Origin: Bradyrhizobium sp. NP1
GTDB lineage: Bacteria; Pseudomonadota; Alphaproteobacteria; Rhizobiales; Xanthobacteraceae
Assembly (NCBI RefSeq): GCF_030378205.1
Contig: NZ_CP127385.1
Coordinates: 1,962,001 to 2,026,000, forward strand
Direction: 5' to 3'
Length of the DNA: 64,000 nucleotides
Shown here: piece by piece, positions 37,633 through 47,544 of the stretch
Position numbering within the stretch: position 1 is the first letter of the stretch
How the letters are laid out: each line of letters starts with the position of its first letter
Made by a program: the position numbers and the translations under genes
Notes under the pieces: model-generated
Database searches by the model: none
The model's input: the letters and a program-made list of their open reading frames with translations, nothing else
Told to the model about the DNA's origin: nothing

Positions 37633-38385
37633 ATGGCTGACGTCCCGATCATGTCCGCCGATGGGGTCCGGAAATCCTTCGGGAGCCTGCAGGTCCTCAA
37701 CGACGTTTCGCTGGCGATCGGCGGCGGCGAAGTCGTCTGCGTGATCGGGCCGTCAGGGTCGGGCAAGACCACGCTGTTGCGGTGCCTTGCGCTGCTGGAG
37801 CAGCCGAGCGGCGGGCAGATCGCGATGGCCGGCAAGGTGATTGCCGCGCCGACGCCGACCGGTGAGATCAAGCGCGCCGCGCGGGCGGCGCGGCCGTCGA
37901 TCGGCATGGTGTTCCAGCATTTCAACCTCTGGCCGCACATGACCGTGCTGGAAAACGTGATCGAGGCGCCGATCCTGGTGAAAGGGACATCGCGCGCCAA
38001 TGCGATCAGCGAGGCCGAGCGTCTGCTCGCCAAGGTGGGCCTCGCCGACAAGCGGGATGCCTATCCGACGCGGCTCTCGGGAGGCCAGCAGCAGCGGGTC
38101 GCGATTGCGCGGGCGCTCGCCATGAATCCGAAAGTGATGCTGTTCGACGAGCCGACCTCGGCGCTTGATCCCGAGCTGCGGCACGAAGTGCTCACCGTCA
38201 TGCAGCAGCTCGCGGCGGAGGGCATGACCATGATGGTGGTCACCCACGAGATGGGGTTCGCGCGCAGCGTCGGCTCGCGCCTGGTTTTCATGGATCGCGG
38301 CGAGATCGTCGAGACCGGCGATCCCAAGGCGTTCTTCGCAGCGCCAAAATCGCAGCGCGCGCAGCGCTTCCTGCAGAATTTTTGA
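37633..38385 (+). CDS. Polar amino acid-type ABC transporter ATPase
   Basis: The 250-residue ATPase has Walker [20 protein letters not shown]-loop [16 protein letters not shown], signature [17 protein letters not shown], Walker [16 protein letters not shown] and H-loop VTHEMGFA, as in GlnQ/HisP. The ATG at 37633 is chosen over a GTG at 37618. It drives the importer formed with the receptor (38403) and permease (39234). Confidence 0.93.
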   Translation: MADVPIMSADGVRKSFGSLQVLNDVSLAIGGGEVVCVIGPSGSGKTTLLRCLALLEQPSGGQIAMAGKVIAAPTPTGEIKRAARAARPSIGMVFQHFNLWPHMTVLENVIEAPILVKGTSRANAISEAERLLAKVGLADKRDAYPTRLSGGQQQRVAIARALAMNPKVMLFDEPTSALDPELRHEVLTVMQQLAAEGMTMMVVTHEMGFARSVGSRLVFMDRGEIVETGDPKAFFAAPKSQRAQRFLQNF

Positions 38386-38402
38386 AGCGAGGGGAGGAGA
38401 GG

Positions 38403-39206
38403 ATGATGAAGATCTCGACCGTGGGTCTGCTGGCGCTGGCCGTCATGGCATTTGCACAACCGAAGGAGGCCGCCGCCCAGCAAGCGGAATCCCGGCTTTA
38501 TCAGGTCACCAAGTCGAGGAAGCTGCGGGTGTGCCAGTATCCGCTCTATTATGCGATCTCCTATCGCAACCCCAAGACCGGCCAGATCGAGGGCATCGAC
38601 GCGGATCTGTCGAAGGAGCTCGCCAAGGAGCTGGACGCCCAGCTCGAAATCGTGGAATCGAGCTTCGGTACCTTCATCGCGGATCTCCAGGCCAACAAGT
38701 GCGAAATCGGGATGTTCGGCGTGGGCGCTACGCTCAAGCGGGCGCAGGCCGTCGATTTCACCAGGCCCTACCTCGTTTCCAGCATCTACGCGGTCGGACG
38801 CAAGGACGGCAAACTCAAGAAGTGGGCCGACATCGACAACAAGGGCAACAAGGTCGCCGTGCTGCTCGGCAGCTATGTCGAGCCGTTCATGCGCGCCTAT
38901 CTGAAGAATGCCGAGCTGATCGCGATCTCGCCGCCCAACACCCGTGAAGGCGAGCTGCTCGCCGGGCGGGTGGACGCGATCATCGCGGACTATCCGACCG
39001 CGGTCAAACTCAGCGACGAGTTCGATTGGGCTCTTACCCTTGAGCCCGAGGAGAAGCTGTCGCCGACACCCTATTCCTATGTCGTGCCGCAGGGCGACCA
39101 GACCTGGCTGAACTTCATCAACCTGTTCGTCGACACCATCAAGCTCGACGGACGGCTGAAAAAGTACGCCGACAAGAACAGGCTGGGCCCGATCGTCGCT
39201 CCTTGA
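38403..39206 (+). CDS. Polar amino acid-type ABC substrate-binding protein
   Basis: The 267-residue receptor has a signal peptide (ISTVGLLALAVMAFAQPKEAAA) and the family 3 solute-binding pattern GIDADLSKELAKELDAQLEIV, FGVGATLKRAQAVDFTRPYL and DAIIADYPTAVKL. Ligand is unknown; a guanidino or N-acyl amino acid would fit the hydrolases encoded downstream. The start follows GGGGAGGAGAGG. It is 17 bases after the ATPase gene. Confidence 0.9.
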   Translation: MMKISTVGLLALAVMAFAQPKEAAAQQAESRLYQVTKSRKLRVCQYPLYYAISYRNPKTGQIEGIDADLSKELAKELDAQLEIVESSFGTFIADLQANKCEIGMFGVGATLKRAQAVDFTRPYLVSSIYAVGRKDGKLKKWADIDNKGNKVAVLLGSYVEPFMRAYLKNAELIAISPPNTREGELLAGRVDAIIADYPTAVKLSDEFDWALTLEPEEKLSPTPYSYVVPQGDQTWLNFINLFVDTIKLDGRLKKYADKNRLGPIVAP

Positions 39207-39233
39207 CGCATCCGAATCCGGGGAGAACCGCGC

Positions 39234-39899
39234 GTGTTCGCCTATCAGTTCCGATGGGATGTCATTCCGGCCAACATCGATTTTCTGCTGGCCGGATTGC
39301 AGCTGACGCTGCTGATTTCGGCGACTGCGCTGGTTTGCGCGATGATCGGCGGGCTGCTGCTCGCCGTGATGGATATGTCGCGCTTCTGGTTCCTGCGCTG
39401 GCCGGGGCTGGCGATCGGCGAGGTGATCCGCAACACGCCGATCCTGGTGCAATTGCTGTGGGTCTATTACGTGCTGCCGATCGTCTTCCATGTCCAGATC
39501 ACCGCATTCACCGCGGTGCTCATTGGCTTGTCACTCTACATGGCGGCGTTCATCTCCGAGGTTTATCGCGCCGGCATCCAGGCGGTGCCGAAGGGTCATC
39601 GCGAGGCGGCGCAGGTCCTGGGCCTCAGTCCGCTGCAGGCGATGCGGCGCATCGTGCTGCCGCAGGCGATCCGCCTGACGCTGCCGCCGCTCGCCTCCAA
39701 TTTCGTGCAGCTCATCAAGTTTTCCTCGCTCGGCGCCGTGATTTCGGTGTCCGAGATCACGCGCAAGGGCATGGAGCTCGCATCGTCAACCTTCCGGCCG
39801 CTGGAAATCTTCACCTTCATCGCGGTCGTCTACTTCTTCATCTGCTGGCCGCTCGCGATGGCGATCCGCCTCTGGGAGCGGCGACTGGCAAGCCGCTAG
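39234..39899 (+). CDS. Polar amino acid-type ABC permease
   Basis: The 221-residue membrane protein has five hydrophobic segments and the EAA loop KGHREAAQVLGLSPLQAMRRIVLPQAIR of HisMQ-type permeases. The start is GTG (39234). Only one permease gene is present, so the channel would be a homodimer, as in several GlnP-type importers. Confidence 0.9.
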   Translation: MFAYQFRWDVIPANIDFLLAGLQLTLLISATALVCAMIGGLLLAVMDMSRFWFLRWPGLAIGEVIRNTPILVQLLWVYYVLPIVFHVQITAFTAVLIGLSLYMAAFISEVYRAGIQAVPKGHREAAQVLGLSPLQAMRRIVLPQAIRLTLPPLASNFVQLIKFSSLGAVISVSEITRKGMELASSTFRPLEIFTFIAVVYFFICWPLAMAIRLWERRLASR

Positions 39900-39942
39900 C
39901 GCGAGACAGCCTCAAGGCAATACCGGGAAAGGAAAAAGAGCT

Positions 39943-40851
39943 GTGACGACGGAAATCAGCCATGGATTCATGGGCGCGCCATGGGCGACCTCGGCGAAAG
40001 GCGCCAAGGTTGCCATCCTCGGCGTGCCGTTCGATTGCGGAACACACGCGTTCCGGATCGGATCGCGCCAGGGACCGGGCTCGATCCGTGAGCAGTCGCG
40101 CCTGGTGCGCGCGTTCGAATCCGAAGTCGCCGATTTCGACATCAGGGAAACGCTGGGGCTGGTCGACTGTGGGGACGTGGTGCTGACGCCGAGCCGCATC
40201 GAGGAAGCTTTCGAGCGGATCGAGGAGGCCACGTGGCAGATCATCGAGGCCGGCGCGACGCCGGTTGCTTTCGGCGGCGACGGCTCGATCTCGGTGCCGC
40301 TGGTCCGCGCCGCCGCGCGGCGCTGGCCGCAGCTCTGCGTGCTCCATATCGACAGCCACACCGACTGCCATCCGGTCGACAAGCAGCACCCGTTCGATGC
40401 GGCAAGCCAGTTCAGCCACGCTGCGCTCGAGCAGCGCGTCTCGCCGCAGGCATCCTACCATGTCGGGATCCGCGGCTCGACCTTCCGGCCCGGCGTGTTC
40501 GACCACACCCGCGCGCTTGGCTACAACATCATCACGATGCGGGACTATATCGCGCGCGGCGAAGCCGATGTGCTGGCCGAACTTCATCGCAACATGAAGG
40601 GAAGGTCGGTCTATCTGTCATGGGACATGGACTCCTTCGATCCGTCGGTCGCGCCCGGTGTCTGCACCCCGACCTGGGGCGGCTTCACCGCGCGCGAAGG
40701 GCTGCAACTGCTGCGCGGGCTCGAAGGTCTCGACATCGTCGCCGTCGACGTCAACACCGTCAGTCCACCCCACGACGTCAACGGCATGGCGGCGCATCTT
40801 GCCGCCCATGTCGCCTATGAAGCGCTGCTGCTTCTGAACGCGGCACGCTGA
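39943..40851 (+). CDS. Arginase/agmatinase-fold hydrolase lacking the GGDH histidine
   Basis: The 302-residue protein has the ureohydrolase fold with HIDSHTDCHP (the D-x-H-x-D metal motif, about residue 143) and YLSWDMDSFDPSVAPG (the D-x-D-x2-DP motif). The usual GGDH metal motif reads FGGDGSIS, so one Mn ligand is missing. Canonical members cleave guanidino groups to urea or amidines. The altered site suggests a different substrate or a single-metal centre. It lies between an amino-acid-type importer and an M20 peptidase in one operon (43 bases after the permease). It starts at GTG (39943) after GGGAAAGGAAAAAG. Confidence 0.83.
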   Translation: MTTEISHGFMGAPWATSAKGAKVAILGVPFDCGTHAFRIGSRQGPGSIREQSRLVRAFESEVADFDIRETLGLVDCGDVVLTPSRIEEAFERIEEATWQIIEAGATPVAFGGDGSISVPLVRAAARRWPQLCVLHIDSHTDCHPVDKQHPFDAASQFSHAALEQRVSPQASYHVGIRGSTFRPGVFDHTRALGYNIITMRDYIARGEADVLAELHRNMKGRSVYLSWDMDSFDPSVAPGVCTPTWGGFTAREGLQLLRGLEGLDIVAVDVNTVSPPHDVNGMAAHLAAHVAYEALLLLNAAR

Positions 40852-40861
40852 CGGATCGATC

Positions 40862-42124
40862 ATGTCTACAGAACCGTCAGGAATTTCGGACCGCAAGGCG
40901 CTGGCCGGCTTCGCTCGCGAAAGCCGCGGACTCACGCTCGATCTCGCACTCAGGCTGGTATCGATTCCAAGTCCCAATCCGCCCGGAGATACCAGGGCGG
41001 TCGCGGCGGAAATCCTGAAGTTCGTCGAGCAAATTCCCGGCGCCGAGGCGAAGCTGCACGTGTCGGCCGAAGGCATTCACAACGTCGTCGCGGTCGTCAA
41101 GGGTCAGCGTCCCGGGCGGCGGCTGATCCTGAACGGCCATCTCGACACCTTTCCGCTCGCAGGCGCGGCGCAGTGGACGGTCTCGCCGAACGGCTGCGAG
41201 AGGGATGGCAGGATTTATGGTCTTGGCATTTCCGACATGAAAGGCGGTATTGCCGCAAGCCTCGTGGCGCTCCGCAACCTCGCGCTCTGCCGCAGTATCT
41301 GGTCGGGCGAAGTTGTTGCCACCTTCGCGGGCGACGAGGAAACAATGGGCCTGCTCGGCACGCAATACCTCATTGATCACGTGGCGGAGGCGAAGGGCGA
41401 TGCCGTGATCTGCGCCGACGTCGGCTCGCCGCGCGTGCTGCGCGTCGGCGAGAAGGGTCTGATATGGTTGCGGCTGACGGCAAAGGGGCGCTCCAGCCAT
41501 GCGGCCCATGTGCATCGTGGCGACAGTGCGATCGACAAGCTGCTCGTCCTGATCGCAGGGCTTTCGACCCTGCGCCACCACGCGGTGGAGCTGCCAGCGG
41601 CGGTAGAGAAAGCCATTGCCGAGGCGAAGGCCGTTTCCGAACCACTGTCCGGCGAAGGCGAAAGCCGGGTGCTGCGGTCGATGACCGTGACCTTCGGCAC
41701 GATCTCGGGCGGACAGTTGCCCAATCTCGTCTCCGACCATGCGGAGGCGACGGCCGACATCCGCTTGCCGATGGGCACCAGCGTGTCGGATATCAAGCGC
41801 ATCATCGAAGAGCATGTCGCCAGCGTTCCGGGCACAGCGATCGAGTGGGTCAGGGCCTATGAGCCGAGCTGGACCTCGCCCGAGGAGCCGATCGTGCAGG
41901 CGATCGCGAACGGCGTCCGCGAGGTGACGGGCGAGCGGCCCGTCGTCAACATGCGCATCGGCGCCTCCGACTCGCGGCTGTATCGGGCGGCGGGCATCCC
42001 GACCGTCGTGTGCGGGCTGACGCCGAACAACATGGGTGCGCCGGACGAGCATGTCGAAGCCGACGAACTCATGGGTCTCAGCGAGGTGCTGACGCTCGCG
42101 GCCTTCGACTATCTCAACCGCTGA
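40862..42124 (+). CDS. M20 family metallopeptidase/deacylase (ArgE/DapE type)
   Basis: The 420-residue enzyme has the M20 zinc ligands and catalytic residues in LNGHLDTFP (His), ISDMKGGIA (Asp), FAGDEETMG (catalytic Glu and ligand), ICADVGSPR (Asp) and GAPDEHVEADEL (His), plus a central dimerisation domain (LTAKGRSSHAAHVHRGDSAID). It removes an acyl or carbamoyl group from an amino acid-like substrate. It starts 10 bases after the ureohydrolase-like gene, so both probably act on the compound brought in by the importer. Confidence 0.88.
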   Translation: MSTEPSGISDRKALAGFARESRGLTLDLALRLVSIPSPNPPGDTRAVAAEILKFVEQIPGAEAKLHVSAEGIHNVVAVVKGQRPGRRLILNGHLDTFPLAGAAQWTVSPNGCERDGRIYGLGISDMKGGIAASLVALRNLALCRSIWSGEVVATFAGDEETMGLLGTQYLIDHVAEAKGDAVICADVGSPRVLRVGEKGLIWLRLTAKGRSSHAAHVHRGDSAIDKLLVLIAGLSTLRHHAVELPAAVEKAIAEAKAVSEPLSGEGESRVLRSMTVTFGTISGGQLPNLVSDHAEATADIRLPMGTSVSDIKRIIEEHVASVPGTAIEWVRAYEPSWTSPEEPIVQAIANGVREVTGERPVVNMRIGASDSRLYRAAGIPTVVCGLTPNNMGAPDEHVEADELMGLSEVLTLAAFDYLNR

Positions 42125-42162
42125 CCGCCTTGTCTGCGCACGCTGCCGCAAGCGCTCGCCCG

Positions 42163-43173
42163 CTAGAGGCGGATGAGCAGCTTGCCGTCATTCCCGCCGG
42201 CATAGAGCTTTTCGATCGAGCCGGGCGCCTGCTCGATGCCGTCGAGAATGTGTTCGCGGTATTTCAGCCGTCCCTCCCGCACCCAGCCGGCGAGGTCGTC
42301 GATCGCCTCGCGAAAGCGCGGTGCGAAGTCGGTGACCAGAAAACCCTGCATGATCGCGCGCGTGACCAGAAGGTGCCGCTCCGGCCGTGGACCCTGATTC
42401 CACGGCTCCCAGCTTGCGTAAGATGCCGTGCCGCAGATCGCGATGCGGGCGCCGACATTGATCTGCCGCAGCACCGCGTCATGGATCGCGCCCGAGGTGT
42501 TGTCGAAGAAGACGTCGATGCCGCCGGGGCAGGCGCGCCGCAGCGCATCGTCAAGGTCGGATGGCGCCTTGTAGTCGATCGCAGCGTCGTAGCCGAATTG
42601 CTCCAGGCACTGACGCACCTTGTCCGGCCCGCCGGCGACGCCGACAGTGCGGCATCCCCTGATCCTGGCAATCTGGCCGACTGCCGATCCGACCCCGCCG
42701 GCGGCGGTCGAGACCACCACCGTCTCGCCCGATTTGGGACGCCCGACATCGAGCAGGCCGAAATAGGCGGTGAGGCCGTTGACGCCGAGCACGCCGAGCG
42801 CAAGCGACAACGGCAGGTCGTCCTCCGTCACCTTGCGCGTGATCTGTGCTGCGCCGGCGGCCGCAAAATCCTGCCAGCCGAACAGGCCCATCACCCGCTC
42901 GCCCGCGGCATAGTCGGGATTCCTGGATTCGACGATCTCGCCAACGGCGAATGAGCGCATGGTGTCGCCGATCTCGATGCGCGGCCAATAGGTGCTCTTG
43001 TCCACGATCCAGCCGCGCATCGCGGGATCGGCCGACAGAAACCGGTTGCGGACCAGGATCTCCCCCTCGCCAAGCTTCGGAATGTCGGCTTTGCGGACGG
43101 CGAAGTCAGTGGTGGCCGGAATGCCGTTCGGTCGCGACGCGAGCCAGACTTGGCGGTTCTGCAGAGTGTCCAT
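42163..43173 (-). CDS. NADP-dependent oxidoreductase, MDR superfamily
   Basis: The 336-residue medium-chain reductase has an N-terminal GroES-like domain (RFLSADPAMRGWI, as in the leukotriene B4 dehydrogenase/YncB group) and a Rossmann domain with VVSTAAGGVGSAVGQIA. No zinc-binding residues are evident. This group reduces alkenal or enone double bonds. It is convergent with the M20 gene and not evidently part of either neighbouring operon. Confidence 0.87.
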   Translation of the reverse strand: MDTLQNRQVWLASRPNGIPATTDFAVRKADIPKLGEGEILVRNRFLSADPAMRGWIVDKSTYWPRIEIGDTMRSFAVGEIVESRNPDYAAGERVMGLFGWQDFAAAGAAQITRKVTEDDLPLSLALGVLGVNGLTAYFGLLDVGRPKSGETVVVSTAAGGVGSAVGQIARIRGCRTVGVAGGPDKVRQCLEQFGYDAAIDYKAPSDLDDALRRACPGGIDVFFDNTSGAIHDAVLRQINVGARIAICGTASYASWEPWNQGPRPERHLLVTRAIMQGFLVTDFAPRFREAIDDLAGWVREGRLKYREHILDGIEQAPGSIEKLYAGGNDGKLLIRL

Positions 43174-43433
43174 CGATTCCCCGCTGATTTTTTGCCGGGG
43201 CGGGATTTCGGACGCCCGTCAAGCGTTGCCCCGCCGTATGGAAAGGACAGCATAGCAAGCTTCACAACTGATGGGTGTGAAGGCCCGGTCGATTTTGGTT
43301 GCGTCGTGCGCCGTCAATCCGCCTTGCCCGTCCCACCTGCCGGCCCATTCGTGGCCCGGGGGCGAAGGCCTGATGGAACCTAGCCCGGGATTGCGCGTTT
43401 TCGCATCCAGCATCGCTGTGGGTAGAAAACACT

Positions 43434-46400
43434 GTGTTCGAGCCTCAATTTCGGGTCCCAGGTCCTGCCATCGAGACGACGGAGCGCCTTTTTGTCGGGC
43501 ACAGCGAGCTGGCCAGGCTGATCGCAAGTTTCGACTGGGCGAGCACGCCGATCGGGCTCCCGCAGCATTGGCCGCAGAGCCTGAAGACCGCGGTCCGCAT
43601 CATGCTCACCTCGCAGCAGCCGATCTGGATCGGGTGGGGAAGCGAGCTGATCTATCTCTACAACGACCCCTACAAGTCGATCATCGGCGGCAAGCATCCC
43701 TGGGCGCTCGGGCGGCCCACATCGGTGGTGTGGCGCGAAATCTGGGATGACATTGCCCCGCTGCTCGACAAGGCGATGAGCGGCGACGAGGGGACCTACA
43801 CCGAAGCCCAGCTCCTGATCATGGAGCGCAACGGATTCCCGGAAGAGACTTATTACACGTTCTCCTACAGCCCAATTCCCGATACCGACGGCTCGCCCGG
43901 CGGAATCTTCTGCGCCAACACCGACGATACCCAGCGCGTCATCAGCGAGCGTCAGCTGCTGCTGTTGCGAGAGCTCGCCAGCAGCGCGGCCGAGGCGCGA
44001 AGCGTGCAAGAGGCCTGCGAGCGCAGCGCGGGCGCGCTGGCGACCGACCCGAAGGATCTTCCCTTTGCGATGATCTATCTGGCCGATACGCGGGAGGAGG
44101 TTGCAAGGCTCGCCGCGTTGTCTGGCATCGATGCCGGCCATCCGGCGGCGAGGCCGACGCTTCGGCTCGATGGTGGCGAGCCGTGGCCGCTCTCGGAAAT
44201 ATGGGAGAGCCGCAAGGCCGTGATCGTCGACCTCGCCGGCGTATCGCGGTCGGAGTTTCCTGCCGGTGGCTGGCGCCGGCCGCCGGGCCACGCCATCGTG
44301 CTGCCGATTGCCTCGAGCGGGGATGCCTCGCTGGCTGGATTTCTGATCGCAGGTCTTAATCCGTTTCGTCTCTACGACGATCGCTATGCGAGCTTCCTGG
44401 ACCTTGTTGCGGCCCAGATCGCCGCGGCCATCAGCAACGGCCATGCCTACGAGGAGGAACGACGCCGCGCCGAGGCGCTTGCGGAAATCGACCGCGCCAA
44501 GACCGCGTTCTTCTCCAATGTCAGCCACGAATTCCGCACGCCGCTAACGTTGATGCTTAGCCCGCTTGAGGAAGTGCTGGTCAAGGCCGGCGGTCAGTTG
44601 CCGGGTGAATACCGCACGCTGCTCGACATCGCGCACCGCAACGGCACACGACTGCTGAAGCTCGTGAACACGCTGCTCGATTTCGCGCGGATCGAAGCCG
44701 GTCGCGTCACGGCGGCGTATGAGCCGGTCGACCTCGCGGCTTTCACCGCGGAGCTTGCGTCGAATTTCCGTTCGGCGATGGAGAAAGCCGGCCTCCGGCT
44801 CGTGATCGACCCCGCCCCATTGCCGCAGCCGGTCTATGTCGACCGCGACATGTGGGAGAAGATCGTCCTCAATCTTTTGTCGAACGCCTTCAAGTTCACG
44901 TTCGTGGGAACGATCACGGTCGAGGTCAGGGCGGCGGACCACGCTCAGGCGGAGGTCGTGGTTCGCGACACCGGGACGGGCATCCCGCCGGCGGAGCTGC
45001 CTCATGTGTTCGAGCGGTTCAGACGCGTCGAAGGCGCGCGCGGACGTTCGTTCGAAGGCAGCGGCATCGGTCTTGCTCTGGTGCAGGAGCTGGTGAAGCT
45101 GCATGGCGGCCGCATCCAGGTCGAAAGCGAAATCGATCGCGGCAGCGCCTTCACCATTCGAATTCCATTCGGCAGCACCCATCTGTCGCCGGAACGGCTG
45201 AATGCGGCTCCCGGCCATGCCCACTCCAATGTGCGCGCGCAGGCCTATCTCGACGAAGCACTGGGCTGGCTCGACGGAAATGCTTCGGTCGACCGGCCTG
45301 CCGCATCGTCCACCGATGATTTCGGCCTCGTCGCCTCGTCCGCGCCGGAGCGCCGCCATCGCGTGCTGCTGGCCGACGACAACACCGACATGCGCGACTA
45401 TGTGCGCCGCCTGCTCAGCGACCAGTATGATGTCGAGGCCGTCGGCGACGGCCAGGCCGCGCTCGAGGCCGCATGGCGTCAGCGCCCCGACCTGGTGCTG
45501 AGCGACATCATGATGCCGCGGCTGGACGGGCTGGGTCTGCTCAACGCCATGCGCAACGATCGCGAGTTGCGCGAGGTGCCGATCATTTTCCTTTCCGCGC
45601 GCGCGGGCGAGGAGGCCAGGGTCGAAGGCTTGCGGATGGGTGCCGACGACTATCTGGTCAAGCCGTTCAGCGCGCGCGAATTGCTGGCGCGGGTTGCCGC
45701 CAATATCGAGCTGTCGGCGACGCGAGCCGAGCGCGCGAAACTGCTGCAGGAGGAATCCCATGTCCTGGAGCTCCTGAACAAGGTCGGGACGACAGTTGCG
45801 GCCGAGCTTGACCTCGATCGCGCCGTCCAGATCGTGACCGACGCCGCCACTGAGCTCACTGGCGCCGCTTTCGGTTCGTTCTTCTACAATGTCATCAATC
45901 AGCAGGGCGAGAGCTACATGCTCTACCCGCTCTCGGGCGTGTCACGCGAGGCTTTTGCCGGATTTCCGATGCCGCGCAATACCGCGGTTTTCGCGCCGAC
46001 CTTCAGCGGCGAGGGAATCATACGTTCCGATGATATTCTGCACGATCCGCGCTACGGCAAGAACCATCCCCATGGCGGCATGCCGAAGGGACATCTCCCC
46101 GTGCGCAGTTATCTCGCTGCCCCCGTCGTTTCCCGGTCCGGAGAGGTGCTGGGGGGCCTGTTCTTCGGCCATCCGGAGCCCGGCCGATTCGACGAGCGCT
46201 CGGAGCGGCTCGTTCTCGGCATCGCGGCGCAAGCGGCAGTCGCAATCGACAATGCCCGCCTGTTCCAGGCTGCAGAGCGCGAGCTTTCCGAACGGCGGCG
46301 CGCGGAGGCTGCTCTGCAAACGTTAAATGCGACGCTTGAGAAGCGCGTCCTGGATGAGGTCAATGAGCGCACCAAGGCCGAGGCGCAGCTACGCCAGGTG

Positions 46401-47528
46401 CAGAAGATGGAGGCGGTGGGGCAACTCACCGGCGGCATCGCGCATGACTTCAACAATATGCTCGCCGTCATCATCGGCGGCCTCAACCTGCTGCAGCGAA
46501 AGCTCGCCAAGGGCGAGACTGATGTCGGCCGGTTCGTCGAAAGCGCGATCGACGGTGCGCGTCGCGCGGCGGCGTTGACCCAGCGTCTGCTTGCCTTTTC
46601 GCGCCAGCAAGCGCTGTCGCCGGAAGCTTTCAATCCGAACCGGATGATCGCCGGCATGACCGATCTGCTCAGCCGCACCATCGGCGAGCACATCAATGTC
46701 GAGACCGTGCTTGCCGCCGGGCTGTGGCCGGTCAAGGCCGACGCCGGGCAATTGGAAAACGCGGTGCTCAACCTCTGCGTCAATGCGCGCGACGCCATGC
46801 CTGACGGCGGCAAGCTGACGGTCGAGACCTCGAACGCCTATGTCGATGAGATCGTGAGCAGGGAATATGCCTTGGCGCCCGGCCAGTATGTGCTGATCGC
46901 CGTGGCCGATAACGGGGTTGGAATGAGGGGCGAGGTGATCGCCAGGGCCTTCGACCCCTTCTTCACCACCAAGGAGGTCGGCAGGGGCACAGGCCTCGGC
47001 CTCAGCCAGGTGTACGGATTCGTGCGCCAGTCGGGCGGTCATGTGAAGATCTATTCGGAAGTCGATGTCGGCACCACCGTGAAGATCTATCTGCCCCGTC
47101 ACTACGGCGAGCCGACGGCGGAGCAGGCAAGGCTCGGCCCCGACGCGCCCTACCGCGGCCTCAAGAGCGAGCTCATTCTGGTCGTGGAAGACGAGGAACG
47201 CGTGCGCGTCGTTTCGGTCGAGGCGCTACGCGATCTCGGCTACAGCGTCGTGGGCGCCGCCAACCCGGCCGAAGCGTTGCAGCTTCTGGAAAGCGGGCTC
47301 GGGGTGTCGTTACTCTTCACTGATGTGATCATGCCGGCCATGTCCGGCAGCGAGCTCGCCGATCGCGCGCGCGACCAAGTCCCGGGGCTGAAGGTGCTCT
47401 ACACCACCGGCTACACGCGTAACGCGATCACGCATAACGGCTTTCTGGACCCCGGCACGAGCCTGTTGTCCAAGCCGTTCACCGTGGATGAGCTTGCGAT
47501 GAAAGTGCGCCATATCCTCGATAGCTGA
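43434..47528 (+). CDS. Double hybrid sensor histidine kinase
   Basis: The 1364-residue protein contains, in order: a PAS-like sensor (about 1-165), a GAF-like region (180-345), kinase 1 with phosphoacceptor FFSNVSHEFRTPLTL (about residue 363) and ATPase (VLNLLSNAFKFT, GSGIGLALVQELV), receiver 1 (LLADDNTDM and LSDIMMPRLDG, 643-760), a second GAF (775-950), kinase 2 with GQLTGGIAHDFNNMLA (about 1000) and ATPase (LNLCVNARDAM, GTGLGLSQVYGFV), and receiver 2 (ILVVEDEERV, LLFTDVIMPAMSG, 1245-1364). No transmembrane segment is apparent, so it is probably cytoplasmic. The start is GTG; no response regulator gene adjoins. Confidence 0.88.
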   Translation: MFEPQFRVPGPAIETTERLFVGHSELARLIASFDWASTPIGLPQHWPQSLKTAVRIMLTSQQPIWIGWGSELIYLYNDPYKSIIGGKHPWALGRPTSVVWREIWDDIAPLLDKAMSGDEGTYTEAQLLIMERNGFPEETYYTFSYSPIPDTDGSPGGIFCANTDDTQRVISERQLLLLRELASSAAEARSVQEACERSAGALATDPKDLPFAMIYLADTREEVARLAALSGIDAGHPAARPTLRLDGGEPWPLSEIWESRKAVIVDLAGVSRSEFPAGGWRRPPGHAIVLPIASSGDASLAGFLIAGLNPFRLYDDRYASFLDLVAAQIAAAISNGHAYEEERRRAEALAEIDRAKTAFFSNVSHEFRTPLTLMLSPLEEVLVKAGGQLPGEYRTLLDIAHRNGTRLLKLVNTLLDFARIEAGRVTAAYEPVDLAAFTAELASNFRSAMEKAGLRLVIDPAPLPQPVYVDRDMWEKIVLNLLSNAFKFTFVGTITVEVRAADHAQAEVVVRDTGTGIPPAELPHVFERFRRVEGARGRSFEGSGIGLALVQELVKLHGGRIQVESEIDRGSAFTIRIPFGSTHLSPERLNAAPGHAHSNVRAQAYLDEALGWLDGNASVDRPAASSTDDFGLVASSAPERRHRVLLADDNTDMRDYVRRLLSDQYDVEAVGDGQAALEAAWRQRPDLVLSDIMMPRLDGLGLLNAMRNDRELREVPIIFLSARAGEEARVEGLRMGADDYLVKPFSARELLARVAANIELSATRAERAKLLQEESHVLELLNKVGTTVAAELDLDRAVQIVTDAATELTGAAFGSFFYNVINQQGESYMLYPLSGVSREAFAGFPMPRNTAVFAPTFSGEGIIRSDDILHDPRYGKNHPHGGMPKGHLPVRSYLAAPVVSRSGEVLGGLFFGHPEPGRFDERSERLVLGIAAQAAVAIDNARLFQAAERELSERRRAEAALQTLNATLEKRVLDEVNERTKAEAQLRQVQKMEAVGQLTGGIAHDFNNMLAVIIGGLNLLQRKLAKGETDVGRFVESAIDGARRAAALTQRLLAFSRQQALSPEAFNPNRMIAGMTDLLSRTIGEHINVETVLAAGLWPVKADAGQLENAVLNLCVNARDAMPDGGKLTVETSNAYVDEIVSREYALAPGQYVLIAVADNGVGMRGEVIARAFDPFFTTKEVGRGTGLGLSQVYGFVRQSGGHVKIYSEVDVGTTVKIYLPRHYGEPTAEQARLGPDAPYRGLKSELILVVEDEERVRVVSVEALRDLGYSVVGAANPAEALQLLESGLGVSLLFTDVIMPAMSGSELADRARDQVPGLKVLYTTGYTRNAITHNGFLDPGTSLLSKPFTVDELAMKVRHILDS

Positions 47529-47544
47529 GCGGCGCAGCCCTGGC

